Shown here in pieces: positions 6,791 through 13,613 of a stretch of DNA of 13,613 bases (the stretch's first letter is position 1; every line of letters starts with the position of its first letter). This stretch comes from Fimadaptatus sp050946055 (GTDB taxonomy: Bacteria > Bacillota > Clostridia > Christensenellales > Aristaeellaceae), in the NCBI GenBank assembly GCA_050946055.1, contig JBMNUB010000063.1, positions 1 through 13,613 on the forward strand, written 5' to 3'. A program made the position numbers and the translations under genes. The notes below the pieces were generated by a model, which saw only the letters and a program-made list of their open reading frames with translations, did not search any database and was not told the origin of the DNA.

Positions 6791-6824
6791 AACCGTCACA
6801 ATAGATCAAACTATTGTGACGGTT
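6791..6824. repeat. perfect inverted repeat, hairpin 2 (14-bp arms)
   Basis: AACCGTCACAATAG and CTATTGTGACGGTT pair perfectly around a 6-nt loop (ATCAAA). It begins 64 nt past the potD stop codon in the potD reading direction. It may act together with hairpin 1 as a transcript end or mRNA-stabilising structure, or be a protein-binding palindrome. Confidence 0.85.
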
Positions 6825-6887
6825 AACTGTATTATATGCCCCCGCTATTCGAGAGCTTATTTGTACCATATAGCTTATGCCTTGCTT

Positions 6888-7949
6888 TTATCTGGCCAGC
6901 CTTACTTCCATCCAGACCTGCTCGTATATGTCCATGGCATCCAGTATGTCGTGGAAGAACTCGCAGCGCTCTACGACCTCGGGCGCGGGATTCATAACCG
7001 CGTATGCGCGGGCATCCTCGCTCTCCAGCGCGTCGGCCACGGCCTGTATCGGGGTAGAGTAGTAGATGTAGTCCATGTTCATCTGAGCTACGTCCTCGCG
7101 GCAGAGGAAGTTTATGAACGCCTCGGCGCACTCCTTGTTGGCGCTGCCCTTGGGTATGCATATGCCGTCCACCCAGATGTTGGAGCCTTCCTTGGGTACC
7201 ACGTAGTCCAGCTTGTCGTTCTTGGTCATGGAGTAGAGCGCGTCGCCCGAGTACACTATGCCCATGGCGGCCTCGCCGCCCACCATCTTGTCCTTTATCT
7301 CGTCGAGCATGTAGCCAGCGGGTATGCCCTCCTGCTTCTGCTTGACGAGCAGGTCGCGCGCGGCGTACAGTTCCTCTTCAGCGCGCGTGTTCATCGAGTA
7401 GCCCAGGCTCTTGAGCGCCAAACCTATGGCATCGCGCTGGGAGTTCATCATGAACACCTGACCGGCATACTGCTTGTCAAACAGCACGCTCCAGGAGTCT
7501 ATCGGGCCGTTCACCATCTCGGTGTTATAGAGTATGCCCAGCGTACCCCACATGTACGGCACGGAGAACTTGTCCTCGGGGTCGTAGTCGGGATTGCGCA
7601 GCGTGGACATTATGCCCGCGGCGTTGGGGATGTTGTCCATGTTAAGCTCCTCCAGACTGTCCTCGGCTATGAGGCGCTCTATCATGTAATCGGAGGGGAA
7701 TATCACGTCATAATTGGCCGCTCCGGCTTCGAGTTTGGTGTACATCTCTTCGTTGGTGGTGAAGTTGACGTACTCAACGCGCGCGCCGGTCTCCTGCTCA
7801 AACAGCTTGATCACAGCAGGGTCTATATAGTCGAACCAGTTGAAGACGGTAAGCGTAACGCCGGCAAAGGGCAGAGCCTCCGCCATGGCAACGGGTACGC
7901 ACAGCGCCATCGTAAGCGCCAGCACAAGCACAAGGGCTATCTTCTTCAT
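6888..7949 (-). CDS. potD: spermidine/putrescine-binding protein PotD
   Basis: This 353-aa protein is the extracellular solute-binding subunit of the polyamine ABC importer. It has a Sec signal peptide with a probable cut after AMA (residue 23). The mature protein opens with LTVFNWFDYIDPAVI, the usual PotD start. YDVIFPSDYMIERL, GTLGILYNTEMV, YSGDALYSMTKN and the C-terminal block ANKECAEAFINFLC are further family blocks. C17 is preceded by MAL, which does not fit a lipobox, so the protein appears not to be a lipoprotein. That is unusual for a binding protein in a single-membrane bacterium. The start is supported by GGGAGG nine bases before the ATG. It is the last gene of the operon, 20 bp after potC. 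Polyamine versus other cationic substrates cannot be settled by eye. Confidence 0.93.
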   Translation of the reverse strand: MKKIALVLVLALTMALCVPVAMAEALPFAGVTLTVFNWFDYIDPAVIKLFEQETGARVEYVNFTTNEEMYTKLEAGAANYDVIFPSDYMIERLIAEDSLEELNMDNIPNAAGIMSTLRNPDYDPEDKFSVPYMWGTLGILYNTEMVNGPIDSWSVLFDKQYAGQVFMMNSQRDAIGLALKSLGYSMNTRAEEELYAARDLLVKQKQEGIPAGYMLDEIKDKMVGGEAAMGIVYSGDALYSMTKNDKLDYVVPKEGSNIWVDGICIPKGSANKECAEAFINFLCREDVAQMNMDYIYYSTPIQAVADALESEDARAYAVMNPAPEVVERCEFFHDILDAMDIYEQVWMEVRLAR

Positions 7950-7969
7950 CGTTCAATTCCTCCCGTTCT

Positions 7970-8761
7970 TTATCGCATTTCCTCCAGACCCGAGCGGCGG
8001 TTGACTATCAAAAGCAGCGCGAGTATGGTCAGGAACATGAGCGTGGAAAGCGCGTACATCGTAGGCTCTACTCCGCGACGCGCCGCAGAATAGACTATCA
8101 TCGAAAGGTTCTGGTCGGTGCCGGAGGTAAAGTAGCTTATAACGAAGTCGTCCAGCGACATCGTAAATGCCAGCAGCGCACCGGTCACAATGCCGGGCAT
8201 TATCTCGGGCAGTATCACCTTCACCAGCGCCTTGACCGGATGACAGCCCAGATCCAGCGCCGCTTCGTACATGTTTGGATCCATCTGCTGAAGTCTGGGC
8301 ATGACCGCAAACAGTACATACGGCGTGTCAAAGGCCACATGCGCCAGCACCATAGTGCCTATGCCCAGCGGCGCCTTTACGAACACGAACATCAGCATCA
8401 GCGAAACGCCTGTCACTATGTCGGGCGTGGTCATGGGCAGATAGCTGAGGTTCACCAGCACGTTTGCCCAGCCGCTGCGCATCGAGTGTATGCCTATCGC
8501 GCCCAGCGTACCCAGTATAGTGGATATCACCATGGCAATCAGCGCCACTTCAAACGTGACCTTGAGCGCCGCCAGTATCGCCTCGCTCGCAAACAGCTTT
8601 TTATACCAGTCAAACGTAAAGCCCGTCCACTCGGCGCGCGACACCGACTGGTTGAACGACAGCGCCACCATTATCACTATCGGAAGGTACAAAAACGCCA
8701 GCACCAGCGCAAGATACGTGACCTTAAACGCATGCCAGCCACGGCCGCTCCTTCTCACCAC
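7970..8761 (-). CDS. potC: polyamine ABC transporter permease PotC
   Basis: This 263-aa inner-membrane permease has about six membrane segments (for example 14-36, 66-92, 103-130, 132-154, 188-210 and 236-254). The cytoplasmic EAA loop that docks on the ATPase is EAALDLGCHPVKALVKVILP (166-185), followed by EIMPGI. SYLPMTTPDIVTGVSL and DDFVISYFTSG are typical of PotC. It pairs with PotB to form the translocation pore. The start is GTG at 8761 (8758, also GTG, is equally possible). It overlaps the potB stop and is served by AAGGGAGG located inside the end of potB, so translation is coupled. Confidence 0.93.
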   Translation of the reverse strand: MVRRSGRGWHAFKVTYLALVLAFLYLPIVIMVALSFNQSVSRAEWTGFTFDWYKKLFASEAILAALKVTFEVALIAMVISTILGTLGAIGIHSMRSGWANVLVNLSYLPMTTPDIVTGVSLMLMFVFVKAPLGIGTMVLAHVAFDTPYVLFAVMPRLQQMDPNMYEAALDLGCHPVKALVKVILPEIMPGIVTGALLAFTMSLDDFVISYFTSGTDQNLSMIVYSAARRGVEPTMYALSTLMFLTILALLLIVNRRSGLEEMR

Positions 8762-9564
8762 ATGCCGCCTCCCTTCCCCTCAGGGTCCGCCTTGCGCAGG
8801 AAGTACATCGATATCAGTATCAGCACCATCATGACCAGCGACATGGCGCTGCCCACGTTGCGGTTATTCATGGTGATGAAGTACTCCTCTATCATGTCGC
8901 CCATCAGGTATATCATGCCGCTGGACATCAGGCGCGATATCGCAAAGGTCGTAACCGCCGGCATGAACACCATGGTTATGCCCGACACTATGCCCGGCAT
9001 GGACAGCGGCACGGTCACGCGCATGAACACGTTCACGCTGTTTGCGCCCAGATCCTGCGCCGCCTCTATCACCTTGCGGTCCAGCTTCTTTAGCACCGTG
9101 TATATGGGCAGTATCATGAAGGGCAGGAAGTTGTACACCATGCCCACCAGCACCGCGCCCTCCGTGCCTATCATCTGCTGCTTGGGCAGGCCCAGCATTT
9201 CCAGCAGCGAGTTTATCACGCCGTTATTCTCGAACAGGGTCATCATGGCGTATGTGCGCAGCAGGAAGTTCATCCACATCGGCAGCAGTATCAGCACGCT
9301 CAGCGATGCGCCGCGCGACATGTCCTTGGACGCCATGAAGTACGCCGTGGGATATCCTATCAGCAGGCATATCGCCGTGCAGTACAGCGCCAGACGCAGG
9401 CTGTCCATCAGCACCGGCGTATACTGGGCTATCTTGGTCAGGTTATCAAACGTAAACTCGCCCGACTTGGTCGTAAACGCATAGTAGCAAACGAATATAA
9501 GCGGCACAACAGTAAACATTACGCTCCATATGGCGTATGGCGCCGCGTACCATGACCGCTTCAC
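8755..9564 (-). CDS. potB: polyamine ABC transporter permease PotB
   Basis: This 269-aa permease has six predicted membrane helices (about 10-30, 54-78, 87-110, 135-158, 190-210 and 237-256). Its EAA loop is EAAQDLGANSVNVFMRVTVP (167-186). PMWMNFLLRTYAMM and LPFMILPIYTVLKKLD are PotB family blocks. I place the start at GTG 9564, whose GTGA overlaps the potA stop; AAGGAG lies about 9 nt upstream and the first residues (KRSWYAAPY) look like a normal permease N-terminus. The frame stays open further upstream, but that part is antisense-like low-quality sequence inside potA. The short tail is Gly-rich (GKGGGMW). Confidence 0.92.
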   Translation of the reverse strand: MKRSWYAAPYAIWSVMFTVVPLIFVCYYAFTTKSGEFTFDNLTKIAQYTPVLMDSLRLALYCTAICLLIGYPTAYFMASKDMSRGASLSVLILLPMWMNFLLRTYAMMTLFENNGVINSLLEMLGLPKQQMIGTEGAVLVGMVYNFLPFMILPIYTVLKKLDRKVIEAAQDLGANSVNVFMRVTVPLSMPGIVSGITMVFMPAVTTFAISRLMSSGMIYLMGDMIEEYFITMNNRNVGSAMSLVMMVLILISMYFLRKADPEGKGGGMW

Positions 9565-10613
9565 TTTACATCGCTCCTTGCCATAATATGTATATTGAAG
9601 GGTACTATGGTAAGGCCCACGCGGGTGCCTGCCGGCTGCATGGTGGTGGAGTGTATGCGCCAGTCGAAGCCGCCCGCGTTTACGCGCATCTCGTAATGCA
9701 CGCCCTTGAACGTGACCGAGGTGACTTCGCCCACCAGCATGCCCACGTCCTCGCCCACGACCATGACGTCCTCGGGGCGCACCACCACGTCCACGGGCGT
9801 GTTGTGGCCAAAGCCCTCGTCCACGCACTCGAACTGGCGGCCGCACATCTCGACCAGATCGTCCTCTATCATGGTGCCATGCAGTATGTTGCTCTCGCCT
9901 ATGAATGCGGCTACAAATGCGTTCTTGGGCTCGTCGTATATGCGCTTGGGATCGCCTATCTGCTGTATGTGGCCGCCCTGCATTACGGCGATGGTGTCGC
10001 TCATGGTCAGGGCTTCCTCCTGATCGTGAGTGACGTATACGAAGGTTATGCCCAGCTGCTGCTGCATCTGCTTTAGCTCTATCTGCATCTCCTTGCGCAG
10101 CTTGAGGTCGAGCGCGCCCAGCGGCTCGTCCAGCAGCAATACCTCCGGCTCGTTGACCAGCGCGCGGGCTATGGCGATGCGCTGCTGCTGTCCGCCCGAC
10201 ATTGCGTCCACCGAGCGCTTCTCAAATCCCTCAAGGTTTACAAGGCGCAGCATGCGGCGCACGCGCTCGGCAATCTGATCCTTTGGCACCTTCTTAAGGC
10301 GCAATCCGAAGGCTATGTTGTCGAACACGTTCAGGTGCGGAAACAGCGCGTACTTCTGGAACACTGTGTTGACGCGGCGCTTGTAGGGCGGCACCTGCGC
10401 TATGTCCCGTCCCTCGAACAGCACCTGCCCCGAATCGGGATACTCAAAGCCGCCGATTATGCGCAGCATGGTGGTCTTGCCGCAGCCCGAAGGCCCCAGC
10501 AGCGTTATGAACTCGCGCTTTCTTATGTACAGATTCACGTTGTCCAGCGCCTTGGTGTCGCCGAACTCCTTGGTTATGCCCTTTAACTCTATCAGATGCG
10601 TATCCTCTACCAT
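9561..10613 (-). CDS. potA: polyamine ABC transporter ATP-binding protein PotA
   Basis: This 350-aa ATPase energises the PotBC importer. The Walker A motif GPSGCGKT is at 40-47, the Q-loop at Q86, the signature SGGQQ at 139-143, Walker B with D162 and E163, the D-loop GALD to residue 169, and the switch H196 in THDQEEA. Residues from about 240 on form the regulatory TOBE domain typical of the PotA/MalK/CysA group. The ATG at 10613 is preceded by GGAGG at 8 nt. A TTG five codons upstream is in frame but lies across that ribosome site. The gene begins 25 bp after the regulator gene and overlaps potB by four bases. Confidence 0.95.
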   Translation of the reverse strand: MVEDTHLIELKGITKEFGDTKALDNVNLYIRKREFITLLGPSGCGKTTMLRIIGGFEYPDSGQVLFEGRDIAQVPPYKRRVNTVFQKYALFPHLNVFDNIAFGLRLKKVPKDQIAERVRRMLRLVNLEGFEKRSVDAMSGGQQQRIAIARALVNEPEVLLLDEPLGALDLKLRKEMQIELKQMQQQLGITFVYVTHDQEEALTMSDTIAVMQGGHIQQIGDPKRIYDEPKNAFVAAFIGESNILHGTMIEDDLVEMCGRQFECVDEGFGHNTPVDVVVRPEDVMVVGEDVGMLVGEVTSVTFKGVHYEMRVNAGGFDWRIHSTTMQPAGTRVGLTIVPFNIHIMARSDVK

Positions 10614-10638
10614 TTGTACATCCTCCAAGACATCAAGG

Positions 10639-11181
10639 TCAGAAGCTGGGCGGCGTGCTTACCCACAGCACGCGCGCCACGCTCTTGCCAGCATTGGCTA
10701 TGTAATGCGTCTGATCCGGCTTAAAGCAGAAGCTCTCCTCGCGGCGCACACGTATCTTGCGCTCGCCCAGCATCAGGTTTATCGCACCCTGAAGCACAAA
10801 GCCGAACTCCTCTCCCTCGTGCGGGTTTTCCGGGTATGTCTCGCCGCCGGGCTGCATTTCGACCAGTATCGGCTCCATGCGGTTCTTCTGCGCGCCAGGC
10901 ACCAGCCAGCGTATAGAACCGCGCAGTCCCTCAGGATCTTCCTTGACGAACATGTCGTCCTCAGTAAAGCACAGCTTTTCCTCGGGGCGTTCGTCAAAGA
11001 AGCTCTTGAGATCGCTGCCCAGACATTCCAATATGTCCGACAGCGTGGCTATCGACGGCGAGGTCAGGTCGCGCTCCAGCAGCGATATGAACCCCTTGCT
11101 CAGTTCGCACCTGTCGGCCAGCTCCTCCATGGTCAGTCCGCGCTGCAGCCTCAGGCGGCGCACCTTAGCGCCTATAAGCAT
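10639..11181 (-). CDS. XRE-family regulator with C-terminal cupin domain
   Basis: This 180-aa DNA-binding protein has an N-terminal helix-turn-helix of the XRE type (about 4-60; LTMEELADRCELSKGFISLLE fits helices 2-3, then PSIATLSDILECLG). A cupin_2 domain follows at about 105-175, with HEGEEFGFVLQG (121-132) and FKPDQTHYIANAG (153-165) supplying possible metal- or ligand-binding H121, E124 and H159. Proteins of this build, such as PuuR, regulate polyamine and amino-acid genes, often sensing a small molecule in the cupin. As the first gene of the pot operon it most likely autoregulates and controls uptake; that is inferred from position. The ATG at 11181 has GGAGG at 7 nt; the GTG two codons earlier lies only 1-2 nt from that site and is less likely. 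Confidence 0.92.
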   Translation of the reverse strand: MLIGAKVRRLRLQRGLTMEELADRCELSKGFISLLERDLTSPSIATLSDILECLGSDLKSFFDERPEEKLCFTEDDMFVKEDPEGLRGSIRWLVPGAQKNRMEPILVEMQPGGETYPENPHEGEEFGFVLQGAINLMLGERKIRVRREESFCFKPDQTHYIANAGKSVARVLWVSTPPSF

Positions 11182-11203
11182 ATCCACGCCTCCGTTCGCC
11201 CTT

Positions 11204-11220
11204 GTTTAGTAATTCTAAAC
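11204..11220. promoter_or_regulatory. palindromic operator candidate for the XRE-cupin regulator
   Basis: GTTTAG and CTAAAC form a 6-bp inverted repeat with a 5-bp AT-only spacer. The site lies about 10-26 bases downstream of the predicted transcription start and upstream of the regulator's ribosome site, where a bound repressor would block the operon. Confidence 0.6.
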
Positions 11221-11235
11221 TTCAATGCGATGTAT

Positions 11236-11264
11236 ATTAAACCACAAAGCATGTGTGTTGTCAA
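11236..11264 (-). promoter_or_regulatory. promoter of the regulator-potABCD operon
   Basis: On the minus strand a perfect -35 box TTGACA (11264-11259) is followed by a 17-bp spacer and TTTAAT (11241-11236), one base off TATAAT. Transcription would start near 11229 and cover the regulator and all four pot genes. Confidence 0.8.
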
Positions 11265-11672
11265 CGGCTATTTATGTTAATACTGACCATTTGACGAATT
11301 CACGAATTGTATCACGGCATAACCGCCTGCATACCGGCTTTTTTGCGAATATTCCCCGCCATTTTGACGGTATATCCTCCGTTTGCGTGCGGTATGCGCC
11401 ATGGAGCCGGGTTCAATATAGTAAACTCATGAGCGTCGTTAATGAAACGCATTCTCGGCATAGTGAGCCGCATCGCCTGCGGAATATGCCCATGCCTTTA
11501 CTGCCGCCGCAGGCTTTGCGTGCATTGCCTTTAGCCCATGCCCGCCCGCAGCCGCAGGCATCCTGCCGCCCCGGATTGCCGCCGCGCGTCACATACGGCC
11601 TCATATACGCTTAGCCGCATAGCTCGCTTACCGCCCAAGCGCACTGCCGAACGCTTGCCAATAACAACTCTC
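11265..11672. other. intergenic stretch without a supported gene
   Basis: This stretch between the divergent pot operon and fucosidase gene shows no convincing coding frame, RNA gene or terminator. It contains CGAATT twice in a row (11294-11308 region), a T6 run near 11339 without a strong stem, and a half-site TGAAACG (11443-11449) that matches half of the fucosidase operator. Short frames here lack ribosome sites and family features. Confidence 0.5.
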
Positions 11673-11701
11673 TTGACTATGGGCGCACTGCGTGCTATAA
11701 T
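11673..11701 (+). promoter_or_regulatory. promoter of the fucosidase gene
   Basis: The -35 box TTGACT (11673-11678), a 17-bp spacer and a perfect -10 box TATAAT (11696-11701) make a near-consensus promoter. The start would fall near 11708. Confidence 0.85.
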
Positions 11702-11713
11702 CTTCCCATCTTA

Positions 11714-11729
11714 GTGAAACGTTTCGCAC
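11714..11729. promoter_or_regulatory. LacI-family-type operator
   Basis: The 10-bp perfect palindrome GAAACGTTTC (11716-11725) lies inside GTGAAACGTTTCGCAC. A central CG flanked by AAA/TTT is the usual form of LacI/GalR-family operators. It covers roughly +6 to +22 of the fucosidase transcript, a position that fits repression. No LacI-type gene is in the window. Confidence 0.7.
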
Positions 11730-11775
11730 GGGCGCGCTTCGCCCTGTACATACACTGAACATCAGGAGGGACATT

Positions 11776-13251
11776 ATGTACGAAGAGTATCTTGGCACTA
11801 TCGACCGCGTGATAGCGCAGGGACCTTACAGCGACACATGGGCATCGCTCTGCGCTCATCCCGTGCCGGACTGGTACATGGACGGCAAGTTCGGCATATT
11901 CATACACTGGGGCGTGTACTCCGTGCCTGCGTTTGGCAGCGAATGGTATCCGCGCAACATGTATCTGAAGGGTACGCGCGAGTTCGAGCATCACGTCGCA
12001 ACATACGGCCCGCATGACAAGTTCGGCTACAAGGATTTCATACCGATGTTCAAGGCCGAGAAGTTCGATGCCGCCGAGTGGATGGATTTGTTTCAAGCGG
12101 CGGGCGCGCGCTACGTAATGCCGGTAGCCGAGCATCACGACGGCTTCCAGATGTACAAAAGCGATATATCGCACTTCAACGCCTTTGAGATGGGGCCGCA
12201 CCGCGATGTGCTGGGCGAGCTGAAGGCCGAGGCCGACAAGCGCGACATAAAGATATGCGCCTCCAATCACCGCATGGAGCATTACTGGTTCATGGAAGGC
12301 GGTCTGGACTTCGACAGCGACGTGCGCGATCCCGCCAATTCCGAATTCTACGGCGGCGCATACGGCAATGTACATCACGGCCCCAACAACTCCCACGACC
12401 TTGCCGATGCCCTGCCCACCAAGGAGTTCCTGGATGACTGGCTGGTGCGCAACTGCGAGATAGTGGACAAGTACCGCCCCAAGATAATGTGGTTCGACTG
12501 GTGGATACACAATCCCGCCGCCAAGCCCTATCTGCGCCGCTTCGCGGCATACTACTACAACCGCGCCGCCGAATGGGGCGAGCAGGTCACGATAAACTAC
12601 AAGTACGACGCCTTCATGCGCGGCGCGGGCGTGTTCGACATAGAGCGCGGCCAGCTCTCCGCCGCCAGCCCGCGCTTCTGGCAGAACGACACCGCCGTGG
12701 CCAAGAACTCCTGGGGCTACACCGAGAACAACGACTTCAAAGACCCCATCGATCTGGTATGCGACCTCATCGACATAGTGAGCAAGAACGGCGCGCTGCT
12801 GCTCAATGTAGGTCCGCGCCCCGACGGCACCATAACCGACGAGGACAAGAGCGTGCTGCTGGGCATTGGCAACTGGCTGCGCGTAAACGGCGAGGCCATA
12901 TACGGCACGCGCGTATGGAACGTGTTCGGCGAAGGCCCGACCGAGGTGCCGGAGGGCGCGTTCACCGACGTTGAGCGCCCCAAGTTCACAAGCGCCGACA
13001 TGCGCTTCACCTACAAGCCCGGCTATGTGTACGCGCACGTGCTGGGCAGCGTAGACGGCGGCGACATAGCCATAAAGTCCATGCGCTACATGAGCGACCA
13101 TCACACCGTGTTCGGCGGCATAGTCAAGGGCGTGAGCCTGCTGGGCGGTGGCGAGCTGAAGTGTGAGCAGACTGCCGAAGCGCTGGTGGTGCATCTGCCC
13201 GAGGGCTATTCCAGCAAGTATCCCACTGTAGTCAAGGTAGAGATAGACTGA
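11776..13251 (+). CDS. alpha-L-fucosidase, glycoside hydrolase family 29
   Basis: This 491-aa enzyme releases terminal L-fucose from glycans by a retaining mechanism. The GH29 marks are KFGIFIHWGVYSVPAFGSEWY (38-58), the sugar-binding EHHDGF (119-124), and KIMWFDWW (236-243), in which D241 is the expected nucleophile. NGALLLNVGPRPDG closes the catalytic barrel. A C-terminal beta-sandwich follows. Residues from about 400 on are less conserved. The acid/base residue, which varies across the family, cannot be assigned. No signal peptide is visible, so the enzyme should act in the cytoplasm on imported fucosylated oligosaccharides. The ATG follows AGGAGGG at 6 nt. It is a single-gene unit with promoter, operator and terminator. 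No fucose transport or breakdown genes are nearby. Nineteen of 23 Ile codons are ATA. Confidence 0.94.
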   Translation: MYEEYLGTIDRVIAQGPYSDTWASLCAHPVPDWYMDGKFGIFIHWGVYSVPAFGSEWYPRNMYLKGTREFEHHVATYGPHDKFGYKDFIPMFKAEKFDAAEWMDLFQAAGARYVMPVAEHHDGFQMYKSDISHFNAFEMGPHRDVLGELKAEADKRDIKICASNHRMEHYWFMEGGLDFDSDVRDPANSEFYGGAYGNVHHGPNNSHDLADALPTKEFLDDWLVRNCEIVDKYRPKIMWFDWWIHNPAAKPYLRRFAAYYYNRAAEWGEQVTINYKYDAFMRGAGVFDIERGQLSAASPRFWQNDTAVAKNSWGYTENNDFKDPIDLVCDLIDIVSKNGALLLNVGPRPDGTITDEDKSVLLGIGNWLRVNGEAIYGTRVWNVFGEGPTEVPEGAFTDVERPKFTSADMRFTYKPGYVYAHVLGSVDGGDIAIKSMRYMSDHHTVFGGIVKGVSLLGGGELKCEQTAEALVVHLPEGYSSKYPTVVKVEID

Positions 13252-13261
13252 TAGCGGATTT

Positions 13262-13311
13262 AAAGCTCCGCCGCGCATATACCACGATGGAATATGCGCG
13301 GCGGAGCTTTT
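13262..13311 (+). terminator. strong intrinsic terminator after the fucosidase gene
   Basis: A perfect 19-bp stem (13262-13280 with 13292-13310) encloses an 11-nt loop and ends in TTTT. The AAA at its left edge gives a T-run on the other strand too, so it may work in both directions. It starts 11 bp past the stop codon. Confidence 0.92.
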
Positions 13312-13379
13312 GCCTAAAGCGGCTGCCATGTCCGGCAAACATATCGCCGTCCCCGCAAGTAACCATACTGACCCAGCCC

Positions 13380-13405
13380 CCGCGCGCACGGGAGCATGCG
13401 CGCGG
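13380..13405. other. GC-only hairpin
   Basis: CCGCGCGCA and TGCGCGCGG form a perfect 9-bp stem around an 8-nt loop. No T-run follows. It sits between the fucosidase terminator and the 15-bp repeat array; function unknown. Confidence 0.45.
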
Positions 13406-13485
13406 AGGCATACGGCATGCGCCGCGCCGTCCTGCAAATGAGCTGCCCTGCCAAGCCCCATGTCAGCCTATATTTGCCCGCAGGC

Positions 13486-13613
13486 AAAGCGGCTATTGCC
13501 AAAGCGGCTATTGCCAAAGCGGCTATTGCCAAAGCGGCTATTGCCAAAGCGGCTATTGCCAAAGCGGCTATTGCCAAAGCGGCTATTGCCAAAGCGGCTA
13601 TTGCCAAAGCGGC
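13486..13613. repeat. tandem array of 15-bp repeats, cut by the window end
   Basis: The unit AAAGCGGCTATTGCC occurs eight times without a single change (13486-13605), followed by eight bases of a ninth copy at the window edge. The period is a multiple of three, and one plus-strand frame would read (Lys-Ala-Ala-Ile-Ala)n, open from a TGA at 13439-13441. No ATG or ribosome site precedes it, and its Ile codon is ATT while real genes here use ATA. I treat it as an intergenic minisatellite, with a small chance that it is part of a gene. A partial match, AAAGCGGCTGCC, lies at 13316-13327. Confidence 0.95.

Noticed and set aside
6780..8093. 437-codon plus-strand open frame opposite potD and the end of potC
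   Set aside because: Shadow of potD and potC. It crosses the boundary between two real genes and begins inside the twin hairpins.
8240..9484. 414-codon plus-strand open frame opposite potC and potB
   Set aside because: Shadow across two permease genes. The product has no domain and a composition expected from antisense translation.
11695..13461. 588-codon minus-strand open frame opposite the fucosidase gene
   Set aside because: It is antisense to a clear GH29 gene, shows no family features and has a biased Val/His/Ala composition. Genes here rarely use TTA, CTA or TCA, so the opposite strand stays open by default.

Overview
The window looks like chromosomal DNA from a GC-rich bacterium. The best guess is an anaerobic gut member of the Firmicutes (Clostridia). 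The reasons are the gene set (a small XRE-cupin regulator leading a potABCD operon, an MgtC/SapB protein, a cytoplasmic GH29 fucosidase), strong GGAGG-type ribosome binding sites, and sigma70/SigA-type promoters. The assignment is an inference, because no rRNA or tRNA is present. Codon choice is odd for GC-rich DNA: isoleucine is written mostly as ATA (19 of 23 in the fucosidase gene, 7 of 8 in the 182-aa Nudix gene).

Layout, left to right. A HAD phosphatase (221-898, +) has its own promoter. A protein with two complete Nudix domains in tandem follows (1101-2222, +). Its stop codon runs straight into an array of eleven 35-bp tandem repeats (2221-2604), with a 105-bp higher-order period in part of it. 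An MgtC/SapB membrane protein lies on the minus strand (2819-3493), with a clear promoter and terminator. Next come an ADP-ribose-pyrophosphatase-type Nudix hydrolase and a membrane-anchored glycerophosphodiester phosphodiesterase that overlap by ATGA (3831-5191, +), then a secreted protein of unknown function (5480-6466, +) with its own terminator. An intergenic segment (6536-6887) holds two adjacent perfect hairpins. A five-gene minus-strand operon follows, in transcription order XRE-cupin regulator, potA, potB, potC, potD (11181 down to 6888). Last is an alpha-L-fucosidase (11776-13251, +) with a near-consensus promoter, a LacI-type operator and a 19-bp-stem terminator. The window ends inside a second tandem array of 15-bp units (13486-13613).

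How the genes fit together. PotABCD is a complete spermidine/putrescine-type ABC importer. It is probably controlled by the regulator encoded first in its operon, through a palindrome just downstream of a consensus promoter. The fucosidase is set up as a substrate-inducible sugar gene, but its LacI-type repressor is not in the window. The HAD, Nudix and phosphodiesterase genes suggest housekeeping of nucleotides and phosphoesters.

I see no phage, insertion sequence, CRISPR array, toxin-antitoxin pair or defence system. The least explained parts are the two tandem arrays, the double Nudix protein, the twin hairpins and the secreted protein.
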